19,411 nucleotides of DNA, taken from assembly GCA_024224995.1 (NCBI GenBank), contig JAAENB010001015.1:1-19411 (forward strand). The letters run 5' to 3'. Positions within the stretch are counted from its first letter, which is position 1. Each line of letters starts with the position of its first letter. Made by a program: the position numbers and the translations under genes. Source of the stretch: a bacterium (GTDB lineage Bacteria; Spirochaetota; UBA4802; UBA5550). The notes beneath the pieces are model-generated. The model worked only from the letters and a program-made list of their open reading frames with translations. It ran no database searches and had not been told where the DNA came from. This document shows positions 12,695-19,411 of this stretch, in pieces.

Positions 12695-14419
12695 TTACGC
12701 TTCCTGTTTTTTCGCTTTCATCTTATTGGTAATCAACTGATGAGCAACCTGGAATATATTCTGCAGTGTCCAGTAGAGAACCAGTCCCGAAGGCATACTC
12801 CAGAAAATAAAGATAAAGACCAGCGGAAGCATGGTCATCATAATCTTTTGCTGCTGTCCCTGACCGGTATCAACAGTAGTGAGTTTCTGCTGAAGCAGAG
12901 TTGTTACTGTCATCACAATTGGCAGAATGTTAAGATTAGTCGAAAGAAAACTAAAACTATGGTTAATAGTCATAACCGTATCGGGCATTGAAAGGTCCTT
13001 GATCCACAAAATAAACGGAGCATTATACAGATCCACTGAATTGATCAAAGCGCTATAAAGGCCCATAAAGAAAGGCATTTGCACCAGGATCGGGAGGCAG
13101 CCGCCCATGGGATTCACCCCGTGTTCTTTGTACAGAGCCATGGTTTTTTTATTCAATTCAGTAGGATCATCTTTGTACTTTTTCTTAATTTCATTAATCT
13201 TAGGAGTCAGACCCTGCATTTTCTGCATGGATCGAGTTGATTTTTGCGTAAGGGGAAGAAAAACCAATTTCGATAATAAAGAAAATATTACAATAGACCA
13301 TCCAAAATTCCCTACGAAACTATTGATACCCAGTAAACACCAGATCACAAACAGTCGAATTGGTTCAATAATCATATATATGTCAGCGGCATCTTTAATT
13401 CTTTCGTCAACAGCAGCAAGTCTGCTTTTATCCCGTACGCCCAGGTAGACTTTAAATGATTTATCAACACTCTGTCCCGGAGCAATGTTTTCGACTCGCG
13501 TAAGAAGACCGGTCCTGAACCCGGTAGTTGATCTGCCGTCGCCAACAGCACCAGCACCGGTAAAATCTTCGGGAATCATAACAACAAGAAAATAACGGCT
13601 TCTCACCCCTATCCAATTTGTGTTTTCCGCGACTTTCATTACGGGCTCGCCGCTTTTTGAGAAATCTTCAGAATCCTTTCCATCAGGAGAATAGATGCTC
13701 ATAAGGATATTATTTTTATTATCATAATCGAGCACCGGTCCAAGAAAATCTCCCGGAGAGAAAATAACCAGGTCATCGGGAAATGAAAGATCCTTTTTAC
13801 TGGTATTTAGAATTCTGTATTTAAGATTAAAGGCATCACCATCTTTTGTGAAGCGGTATATTTTTTCAATTTGAAACAGAACCCCGTCACGTTCAAGGGT
13901 TGTAAAAAACCGGATACTTCCGTCTTCTTCTTTTTTGTGATCCCAGACTGCTGAATCCAGATCGCTTCCTTTTAAGAATTCTTCATCATTAAAATGAATG
14001 GGAAAATCGAGGCCGCCCTTTGCGTTGGGAAATTTCTTATTATTAAGATCTTTGCGATCATGCTTGCTAATATCGGGAACGCATTCAATATTATTCTGTT
14101 CAATAAATTTGACCTGCTTCATTGAAGCGCCTTTGTTGGTAAAAACAATATCAAACTTATCTGTTTTGTGCGTAAAATCGGCTTCAGGTATATTTTTTCC
14201 GGGTATTGTTGTTTTAGTGATTGTTGTTTTGCGAGTATCTTGTTTTTTTGCGGCTGCGGGTTTTGATGTCTCCTTTGCTGCCTGGGTACCGGAAGTTTCT
14301 TCCTGTTTCGCGGGAATCTTCGCCGGCTTTTTAGGGTCTCCCCCAAAGCCAAAGAAGTAAGCCCAACCAACCCAGACCAGTATGGATAATGCAATTGCCA
14401 GAACAGTTTTCTTTTCCAT
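12695..14419 (-). CDS. yidC: Membrane protein insertase YidC
   Basis: The 574-residue protein has the Gram-negative YidC layout. There is an N-terminal signal-anchor helix (VLAIALSILVWVGWAYFF), a Lys/Thr/Ala-rich linker and a large periplasmic beta domain (about 75-340). The conserved insertase core (about 355-565) has five helices: FGWSIVIFSLLSKLVFLPLT, the cytosolic QKSTRSMQKMQGLTPKINEI coiled hairpin, and NPMGGCLPILVQMPFFMGLY. It inserts membrane proteins alone or with SecYEG. The first core helix keeps the conserved arginine region (IRLFVIWCL). AGGAGA precedes the ATG. It follows yidD by 192 bases across a candidate terminator or attenuator. The protein ends in a short basic tail (NKMKAKKQEA). 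Confidence 0.96.
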   Translation of the reverse strand: MEKKTVLAIALSILVWVGWAYFFGFGGDPKKPAKIPAKQEETSGTQAAKETSKPAAAKKQDTRKTTITKTTIPGKNIPEADFTHKTDKFDIVFTNKGASMKQVKFIEQNNIECVPDISKHDRKDLNNKKFPNAKGGLDFPIHFNDEEFLKGSDLDSAVWDHKKEEDGSIRFFTTLERDGVLFQIEKIYRFTKDGDAFNLKYRILNTSKKDLSFPDDLVIFSPGDFLGPVLDYDNKNNILMSIYSPDGKDSEDFSKSGEPVMKVAENTNWIGVRSRYFLVVMIPEDFTGAGAVGDGRSTTGFRTGLLTRVENIAPGQSVDKSFKVYLGVRDKSRLAAVDERIKDAADIYMIIEPIRLFVIWCLLGINSFVGNFGWSIVIFSLLSKLVFLPLTQKSTRSMQKMQGLTPKINEIKKKYKDDPTELNKKTMALYKEHGVNPMGGCLPILVQMPFFMGLYSALINSVDLYNAPFILWIKDLSMPDTVMTINHSFSFLSTNLNILPIVMTVTTLLQQKLTTVDTGQGQQQKIMMTMLPLVFIFIFWSMPSGLVLYWTLQNIFQVAHQLITNKMKAKKQEA

Positions 14420-14578
14420 TTTTTTCTCCTATAATAAAAACAGACTATTCCCAAAAAAGGAATAATTCCATTTTAGATGTCACTTCAGAAAAATATGCAG
14501 CTAACCACACACTTTTTCCGGTTACATGTAAGGAAAAGATTACATACAGAAAGGCATTATATTCGAAAGAGAAGATAG

Positions 14579-14602
14579 GAAAACCGGCAGGTATCCCTGC
14601 CG
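14579..14602 (-). terminator. Weak terminator or attenuator after yidD
   Basis: On the minus strand CGGCAGG-GATA-CCTGCCG is followed by GGTTTTCC, a short T-run. It starts 9 bases after the yidD stop codon. It may only partly stop transcription into yidC; whether yidC has its own promoter in the gap is not evident. Confidence 0.55.
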
Positions 14603-14611
14603 CTCGTTTTA

Positions 14612-14899
14612 TTAAACTTCCTGGTCTACCTGGAAGAAATGAAACGTTTCAGGAACAGGATCATATCCTCCCCTGCTTAAAGGATTGCACCTGACAATCC
14701 GCATTACCGCTAAGAAAGTGCCTTTAAACAAACCATGCTTCCGTAATGCCTCTATGGCATATGCCGAGCAGGTCGGATAAAACCTGCAAGACGGCGGCAG
14801 CATGGGTGATATAAGAAGCTTATAGGCTTTTATAAAACCAATAACAAGACCCGAGAAAATATTCCCGGTTAACTGTATAAATTTACGGAACAACCTCAT
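14612..14899 (-). CDS. yidD: YidD membrane protein insertion efficiency factor
   Basis: The 95-residue protein carries the family hallmarks: a short amphipathic or hydrophobic N-terminus ([18 protein letters not shown]), then [15 protein letters not shown] with two cysteines. HG and [17 protein letters not shown] follow, with the third conserved cysteine (RCNP). YidD aids YidC-dependent insertion at the inner face of the membrane. The start codon overlaps the rnpA stop as ATGA (14896-14899), the typical coupling, with GGGAG upstream inside rnpA. Length fits the family. Confidence 0.94.
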   Translation of the reverse strand: MRLFRKFIQLTGNIFSGLVIGFIKAYKLLISPMLPPSCRFYPTCSAYAIEALRKHGLFKGTFLAVMRIVRCNPLSRGGYDPVPETFHFFQVDQEV

Positions 14900-15273
14900 T
14901 GCACAACTCCCGCTTTGTTCAGCAGATCCAATATTGTATTTTTTGATTGTTCATAACTTATATTCTTAAAATTTCGCGCCGGTTGAAAAACCACGCAAAA
15001 TCCGTCATTCATTTCATTCAATAACTCATTACAAATTGATCGTATTCTTCGTTTTGCTTTATTTCTTGTGAAAGCGTTGCCATATCTTTTATTAATTGAA
15101 ATGCCTATTTTAAGTCTTTTGTTATTGGATAATATCATTGAATCTTGATTTAATTTCTTTGACCTGTCATATGTGAGAACAATAATCCGAACTCCCTCTC
15201 CCTGTATCCTTTTCCCTTTTTTAAAGACTTCTTGAAATAGATCTCTGCCTTTTAATGAATATAATCTTTTCAC
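14896..15273 (-). CDS. rnpA: Ribonuclease P protein component (GTG start)
   Basis: The 125 residues match RnpA: an N-terminal [17 protein letters not shown], a central strand region ([25 protein letters not shown]) containing the RNR box that contacts the RNase P RNA, and helices after it. The protein binds the leader of pre-tRNA and assists the catalytic RNA. The start codon is GTG (15271-15273), with only the weak GATAG before it, 24 bases after the rpmH stop, so expression probably depends on translation of rpmH. An in-frame ATG nearby is not available without losing the conserved N-terminus. Confidence 0.93.
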   Translation of the reverse strand: MKRLYSLKGRDLFQEVFKKGKRIQGEGVRIIVLTYDRSKKLNQDSMILSNNKRLKIGISINKRYGNAFTRNKAKRRIRSICNELLNEMNDGFCVVFQPARNFKNISYEQSKNTILDLLNKAGVVQ

Positions 15274-15297
15274 CTATCAATTTTTAACGAATATGTC

Positions 15298-15456
15298 CTA
15301 CTTGGGTCGCCTTTTCTCGTCGGAAACAGTCAATTTGTGTCTTCCCTTAAGTCTTCTTCTCATTAATACTTTTCGTCCTTCAGGAGTACTCATTCTTGCT
15401 CTGAAACCATGTTTTCTGTTTCTCTTAAGTTTGCTGGGCTGAAATGTCCTTATCAC
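15298..15456 (-). CDS. rpmH: 50S ribosomal protein L34 (GTG start)
   Basis: This 52-residue frame was found by translating the minus strand upstream of rnpA. After the GTG start it reads [20 protein letters not shown], then [20 protein letters not shown] and [11 protein letters not shown]. The pattern TFQPSKxKRxRxHGFRxRM...GRxVLxRRRxKGRxxLxVS is diagnostic of L34. GAGGTG lies 6 bases before the GTG (minus strand). It heads the rpmH-rnpA-yidD-yidC-jag-mnmE block, as in many bacteria. The C-terminal DEKRRPK is a few residues longer than the E. coli protein. Confidence 0.95.
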   Translation of the reverse strand: MIRTFQPSKLKRNRKHGFRARMSTPEGRKVLMRRRLKGRHKLTVSDEKRRPK

Positions 15457-15778
15457 TTAGATCACCTCGTTTATATATAAAATTTCATAAAAACTCTACA
15501 CTAAATAACCTGCGTTGCCGGTTATACCGTCTAAATAAGTAATTATATTTTAATAATGTGATAAACCTTATCACACAATAGACTTCTTAAAAACATAACA
15601 TAAGAGATAAATCTAAAATTTGACCTGTATTTGTCAATAGAAATTTCTAATATAGGTCAATATCCTAATTTTTGCAGATTCCAGGCTAATTATTGAACTA
15701 AAAAATTTATTTTTTGTGTTTGATTTTTCACAAAAAAACAATAATATTGATAACTAATCCTAAACCTGGTGAAAAATA
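15457..15778. other. AT-rich divergent intergenic region with three inverted repeats
   Basis: The interval separates the divergent rpmH and REC-REC-GGDEF genes. TGTGATAA-ACC-TTATCACA (15557-15575) is a perfect dyad; a CRP site would have N6, not N9, between TGTGA and TCACA. TTGACCTGTATT (15620-15631) pairs with AATATAGGTCAA (15649-15660) with one mismatch. TTTTTTGTG/CACAAAAAA (15710-15737) lies 41 bases before the second gene. In many genomes oriC and dnaA lie beside rpmH, but I find no clear DnaA boxes (TTATNCACA). Confidence 0.6.
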
Positions 15779-17038
15779 ATGCTTAAAATTCTTCATGTAG
15801 ACAATAGTTCCTTTTTTCGGCATATGTTAAAGGATATTGTAACCACTAAAGGACTTTCCTGTGTTACGGCACAAGATATACCTGCTGCTTTCGAATGTTT
15901 ACGAAAACATGAAATTGATCTTATTATAACAGCCATTGAACTGAAAGGGGGAGGCGGTGAATATTTTATTGAAAAGCTGAATTCAAGTAAATTTAATGAA
16001 ATCCCAACAATTGTAATAACCTCGAACGACTCCATTGAAGAGCGAAAAAAAATGTTTTCCCGCGGCGTTATAGACTATATTCCCAAAGATAGCTCATTTG
16101 GCGAAAAACTTCTCAGTTTTGTTGATAAATTGACGGAAGAGGACGTTGTTAAAGATAAACTCAAAGAAATGAGAATAGCGGTGTTGGATGACAGCAAAAT
16201 GGGCCTCGGTATTATCAAAAATATCCTAAATCTGAATGGAATTAAGAATATTGACCTGTACCAGGACCCCGAACACCTTCTTAGAGCAACCAAAAAGTAT
16301 GATGTATACTTTTTAGACCTGGTGTTGCCAAAAATTTCCGGGGAACAGGTTATTATTGAACTTAGAAAAAAATCGAAGGAAAGTGTTTTAATTGCCATAT
16401 CTGCCATTGACAATTATAAAGTAATTTCAAATATTTTGCATTCCGGTGCCGATGACTATATCTTAAAACCCTTTAATGCCAGCATCTTCATGGCACGCCT
16501 TGCTGCAAATGCCAGAACATTCCTTTTAATAGAAGAAATTGAGAAAAAAAACCTGGAACTTAAGACAATTGCCAGTATTGACGGCCTTACAAAACTATAT
16601 AATCACAATTATATATTCGAAAAACTGGAAAAAAAGATTGCTGAAGCGAATAAATACCAGGAACAGCTCTCCATAGCCATGTTCTATGTAGATGATTTCA
16701 ACTCCATCAATGACACTTTCGGCCACCAGGTTGGCGATAAGGTTGTAATAAGTGCCGCAAAAATTATTACAAACTCTTTAAGCAAACTGGATATTTTAGG
16801 ACGATACGGCGGGGTGATTTTTCTAGCCATATTTCCCGAAACAGATGGAGATGAGGCCTATGATGTCGCGGAAAAGATTAGAAAAAACATTATGAAAATA
16901 AAAATAAAAGATCGAAGAATTACCGTTAGTGCCGGAGTTGTGGAATTGGAAAATGAAAATGCCATGCAATTAATCAACAAAGCAGACAAACTTGTATATA
17001 AAGCAAAGGAACGGGGAAAAAACCGGGTTGAACAATAG
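15779..17038 (+). CDS. REC-REC-GGDEF response regulator with degenerate first receiver and GGDEF motif
   Basis: The 419 residues contain two receiver domains (about 1-120 and 130-250), a short linker helix and a GGDEF domain (about 262-419). In the first receiver the expected phospho-acceptor Asp is Ala (A52 in DLIITAIEL); K103 remains. The second is complete: D137-D138, acceptor D180 (VYFLDLVLP), S208 and K230 (ILKPF). The GGDEF domain keeps the fold signatures (IDGLTKLYNH, VDDFNSINDTFGHQVGD) but its signature loop reads GGVIF (344-348) and the RxxD inhibitory site is absent. It is therefore probably not an active diguanylate cyclase; it may bind GTP or a partner as an output adaptor. GGTGA precedes the ATG by 6 bases. 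It stands alone, divergent from rpmH. Confidence 0.88.
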   Translation: MLKILHVDNSSFFRHMLKDIVTTKGLSCVTAQDIPAAFECLRKHEIDLIITAIELKGGGGEYFIEKLNSSKFNEIPTIVITSNDSIEERKKMFSRGVIDYIPKDSSFGEKLLSFVDKLTEEDVVKDKLKEMRIAVLDDSKMGLGIIKNILNLNGIKNIDLYQDPEHLLRATKKYDVYFLDLVLPKISGEQVIIELRKKSKESVLIAISAIDNYKVISNILHSGADDYILKPFNASIFMARLAANARTFLLIEEIEKKNLELKTIASIDGLTKLYNHNYIFEKLEKKIAEANKYQEQLSIAMFYVDDFNSINDTFGHQVGDKVVISAAKIITNSLSKLDILGRYGGVIFLAIFPETDGDEAYDVAEKIRKNIMKIKIKDRRITVSAGVVELENENAMQLINKADKLVYKAKERGKNRVEQ

Positions 17039-17149
17039 CCCAATAAAACTGCCGGGAACTACTTTCTCAAAATAGTATTGCAAAGAAAATTCATGCGGAA
17101 TAAGATTGGTACTTGACTCAAAATCATACAAGGAGCTGCTATTGTAATT

Positions 17150-18529
17150 ATGGATGCTTTTTTCAATCCTCAATCCCTGGCAATAATAGGAGCGTCAAAC
17201 CGGAAATTTAATCTCGGCGCCACAATATGCAGCACGTTAAAGCACCTTAACTTTGACAAACCCATATATACGGTGAATAGAAAAGGTGAAGATGTTCTTG
17301 GCTGCAAAGGCTTCACTTCTCTCCATGATATTCCCGGAGAAATCGATCTTGCCATAATAATTGTCCCTGCCCGTGTTGCCCCAAATATCATGGAAGAATG
17401 CGGAAAAAAAGGGATCACAAATGTAATAATTGAAACGTCCGAATTTTCCGAAGCCGGAGAAGAAGGGAAACTGCTGCAAGATCAAATCAGCGAAATTGCA
17501 ATTCAGTATAATATTCGTTTCATTGGGCCAAACTGCCTGGGCGTGTTAAATACTCATAACAACTTTAATTCCTTTTTCGGAGTTAAACCAGGCCTCTACG
17601 ACAAAATATTCAAACGCCCAGGTACCATTTCCTATGTTATCCAGAGCGGTGTCATTGGTACGATCATTATGGATTCTTTTAACCATGAAGTGGGAAACAC
17701 GAATAAAATGGTCTGCATTGGCAACAAAGAGGACATTAACGAAGCAGACCTGCTCGATTATTTCAACAAAGACAATACCGAAGTTATTGGCATGTACCTG
17801 GAAAGCATAAAAAATTACGACAGGTTTCTTGAAGCAGCCAAAAGATCAACAAAACCGATATTAATATATAAATCAGGACGCACAAGCGCCGGCGCGGAAG
17901 CCGCTCTGCACCACACCGCAAGTCCCAGCAGTAATGAAACGCTTTTCGACAAAGAAGGAGCCAATGCCGGTCTCATCCGGGTTAACACCATTACGGAACT
18001 TCATTCCATGCCAAAAATATTTACCCGCATGCCTCTTCTCAAAGGAAAGCGAATTGCCATCTTTACAAACTCAGGTGCCTTTGGCGGGATCAGCTCCGAC
18101 CTTTTAATTGAAACGGGGTTTGAAGTCCCTGCCCTTTCCAAAGAATTACAGGAAAAGCTTATAAATACAGGGCGGCTTTTTAATGCCTCAAATCCCATTG
18201 ACCTGGGTCCAACCCTGGCGAGGCAAACATTCAGAGATATTTTTAATATACTCCTTTCTTCGGATGAAATCGACGGGCTCCTTGCTATTCCGAATATATG
18301 GAAACATACCGTAACGGAAGCGGTTCTTGAGCTTGAAGATATTTGCCGGGAATACGGCAAACCCGCTGCGATTTATATTCCCCATGCGGTTGAAAGAATT
18401 CTTACGATTAGAAAAGAATATAATATACCCTCTTTTACTTCAGCGGAAGAAGCCGTCCGGGCATTATCGATATCATACAACTACTACCTGACTAAGAGGA
18501 GGAACCATCGTGGCGGAAAAAACGAATAA
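17150..18529 (+). CDS. Second acyl-CoA synthetase (NDP-forming), alpha-subunit-like protein
   Basis: At 459 residues it is a paralogue of the 3116-4579 product. It has the CoA-binding domain (IIGASN, 12-17; FIGPNCLG, 124-131), then the ligase-type domain with VIQSGVIG (163-170) and KSGRTSAGAEAALHHTAS. The catalytic histidine is H255 by alignment (HHTAS in place of SHTGS), next to a second histidine, and the glutamate is E218 (YLES). Again no ATP-grasp beta part is present. AGGAG (17131-17135) is 14 bases before the ATG, unusually far; there is no better in-frame start. The next gene overlaps its last 20 bases, so the two are co-expressed. The altered His motif suggests a changed substrate or role. 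Confidence 0.8.
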   Translation: MDAFFNPQSLAIIGASNRKFNLGATICSTLKHLNFDKPIYTVNRKGEDVLGCKGFTSLHDIPGEIDLAIIIVPARVAPNIMEECGKKGITNVIIETSEFSEAGEEGKLLQDQISEIAIQYNIRFIGPNCLGVLNTHNNFNSFFGVKPGLYDKIFKRPGTISYVIQSGVIGTIIMDSFNHEVGNTNKMVCIGNKEDINEADLLDYFNKDNTEVIGMYLESIKNYDRFLEAAKRSTKPILIYKSGRTSAGAEAALHHTASPSSNETLFDKEGANAGLIRVNTITELHSMPKIFTRMPLLKGKRIAIFTNSGAFGGISSDLLIETGFEVPALSKELQEKLINTGRLFNASNPIDLGPTLARQTFRDIFNILLSSDEIDGLLAIPNIWKHTVTEAVLELEDICREYGKPAAIYIPHAVERILTIRKEYNIPSFTSAEEAVRALSISYNYYLTKRRNHRGGKNE

Positions 18530-19214
18530 TATTTTTAAAGATAATTCCTTAATGATAATTGTATTTACGGCACTGCTTGCCCAATTAATTGGCCGCGTTT
18601 TTGCCTTTGATTTTATAGTGCATCACCATTTTTACATGCTCTGGGTAGTAGTCCGGATAGTTATTCCCTGCTTTGTTCTCTTGATTCTCGCCATTCCTTT
18701 TTCCGAATTGGGTTTCCGCAAACCTGAAATCGAAAAAAAAATGGCAAAAGCCTTACTTATTATGGGCGGGATTCTTTTAACTGTATTTATTTTTATACAC
18801 ATTTTTCCCCAATATTTACTGTCATATAGCGGCTCTTTTACTGCCGGGCCTCATTCCCGTCTTTTTAATTTTACCGCTTTTACGTTAACGGCATTCGTTC
18901 CATGGGAATTTTTACACCGCTGTTTCCTGTTAATGGGAATAATCTATGTTTTAAATAAACGAAATGAATTACCGCTTCCGGAATCAGAAAAAATTGCAAT
19001 TGTAATTGTATGGATATTTGAGGTTATTTTTCATTTTGCCAAAGGCGGTTCGCAAATAATGGAAGCTGTCGGCATGCTTGTGTTCTCCCCGATTCTCAGT
19101 TACATCACAATCAGGACAAAGAGCGTCTTTACCGGGTTCATTGCTCATTTAATTGTTGAATATCTTTTTATCGCGTCTGTTATTCTACGAGATGCTCTCA
19201 TGCCAATACGATAA
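18510..19214 (+). CDS. CPBP-family intramembrane glutamic protease-like protein (GTG start)
   Basis: The 234 residues hold about seven or eight hydrophobic helices. The CPBP/Abi motifs are visible: motif 1 as WEFLHRCF (normally E-E-x3-R; here W-E-x3-R, a known variant), motif 2 as IFHFAKGG with its histidine, and a last motif GFIAHLIVEY. These glutamate and histidine residues sit in the membrane in Rce1-type proteases; bacterial members serve in bacteriocin immunity, peptide maturation or unknown roles. The GTG at 18510 is chosen because AGGAGG (18497-18502) lies 7 bases before it. It overlaps the end of the acyl-CoA synthetase-like gene by 20 bases. It converges on the kinase gene with 16 bases between stops. 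Confidence 0.78.
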   Translation: MAEKTNNIFKDNSLMIIVFTALLAQLIGRVFAFDFIVHHHFYMLWVVVRIVIPCFVLLILAIPFSELGFRKPEIEKKMAKALLIMGGILLTVFIFIHIFPQYLLSYSGSFTAGPHSRLFNFTAFTLTAFVPWEFLHRCFLLMGIIYVLNKRNELPLPESEKIAIVIVWIFEVIFHFAKGGSQIMEAVGMLVFSPILSYITIRTKSVFTGFIAHLIVEYLFIASVILRDALMPIR

Positions 19215-19230
19215 GATCCCGCTATTCAGG

Positions 19231-19411
19231 TTACAACCGGGGGATCATCATTACAAAGGTTACCCCTTTACCCTTTGCGCTGGTGCACTCTATTTGTCCG
19301 CCAAGGGTCTGGGTAACCAGGTTATAAACAATATACATTCCCAATCCGGTCGCGCCCTTTCCACGGGCAGTCGTATGAAAGGGGTCAAAGATCTTTTCCA
19401 TGGTATCATCA
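19231..19411 (-). CDS. Sensor histidine kinase, C-terminal ATPase end (partial)
   Basis: The last 59 codons before TAA (complement at 19231-19233) read IFDPFHTTARGKGATGLGMY, then IVYNLVTQTLGGQIECTSAK, and end in GVTFVMMIPRL. These are the F box, the G2 box (GATGLGMYIV) and the closing strands of a HATPase_c domain. The T-Q-T-L-G-G-Q-I form is usual in hybrid or two-component kinases of the HisKA type. The sensor part and dimerisation domain lie beyond the window, so the signal and partner regulator are unknown. Confidence 0.9.
   Translation of the reverse strand, partial: DDTMEKIFDPFHTTARGKGATGLGMYIVYNLVTQTLGGQIECTSAKGKGVTFVMMIPRL

Noticed and set aside
13998..14360. 120-codon plus-strand frame opposite yidC
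   Set aside because: Antisense shadow of the well-supported YidC coding sequence; no ribosome site or family resemblance.
15557..15575. CRP/FNR-type operator
   Set aside because: TGTGA and TCACA are present but separated by 9 bases rather than the 6 of a CRP site, and the FNR arms do not match.
15457..15778. Chromosomal origin oriC
   Set aside because: Located beside rpmH and AT-rich, but no clear TTATNCACA boxes, no dnaA next to it and no way to compute skew here.

Overview
The window reads as a piece of the chromosome of a diderm, Gram-negative-type bacterium. Evidence for this is a YidC with a large periplasmic domain, a lipoprotein with a clean lipobox, secreted SH3 and PPC-domain proteins, and AGGAGG-type ribosome sites. 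A spirochaete or a delta-type proteobacterium would fit the gene mix (membrane-anchored AraC regulators, double-receiver response regulators, PPC lipoproteins), but I cannot fix the phylum from sequence alone. Intergenic spaces are long and unusually rich in palindromes and dispersed imperfect repeats.

Layout. Positions 1-144 hold the C-terminus of a Bax-inhibitor-1/YccA membrane protein. A small regulator-like gene with two ribbon-helix-helix-like segments (430-891) follows, bracketed by a ~48 bp inverted repeat. Next, on the minus strand, is a two-gene arsenic-type operon: a cysteine-pair AbrB-fold regulator (2425-2703) and an ArsM-like arsenite methyltransferase (1493-2362). It has its own promoter, paired operator-like dyads and a terminator. 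Upstream are three directly abutting hairpins (2900-2986), then a stand-alone acyl-CoA synthetase (NDP-forming) alpha-like gene (3116-4579). A lipoprotein with a putative-Ig domain and four PPC-like repeats (4820-6649), an SH3-domain exported protein (7056-8120), a translationally coupled pair of small membrane proteins (8124-8938, minus) and a membrane-anchored AraC regulator (9095-10195, minus) follow.

Positions 10516-15456 (minus) carry the conserved rpmH-rnpA-yidD-yidC-jag-mnmE block: ribosomal protein L34, RNase P protein, the membrane insertion factors YidD and YidC, the RNA-binding protein Jag, and the tRNA-modifying GTPase MnmE. The rpmH gene is too short for most ORF callers and starts at GTG. 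In many bacteria dnaA/oriC lies beside rpmH. Here the neighbour is instead a divergent REC-REC-GGDEF protein (15779-17038) whose first receiver and whose GGDEF motif are both degenerate. It is followed by a second acyl-CoA synthetase alpha-like gene (17150-18529), overlapped by a CPBP-family membrane protease-like gene (18510-19214). The window ends in the ATP-binding C-terminus of a sensor histidine kinase (minus strand).

The most unusual material is non-coding: the inverted repeat around the ribbon-helix-helix gene, the triple hairpin with a GCGAAGC tip, mosaic dispersed repeats at the ends of three transcription units, and paired dyads in the arsM operon leader. Among the coding genes, the two lone acyl-CoA synthetase alpha-like proteins without an ATP-grasp partner and the degenerate REC-REC-GGDEF protein deserve attention.
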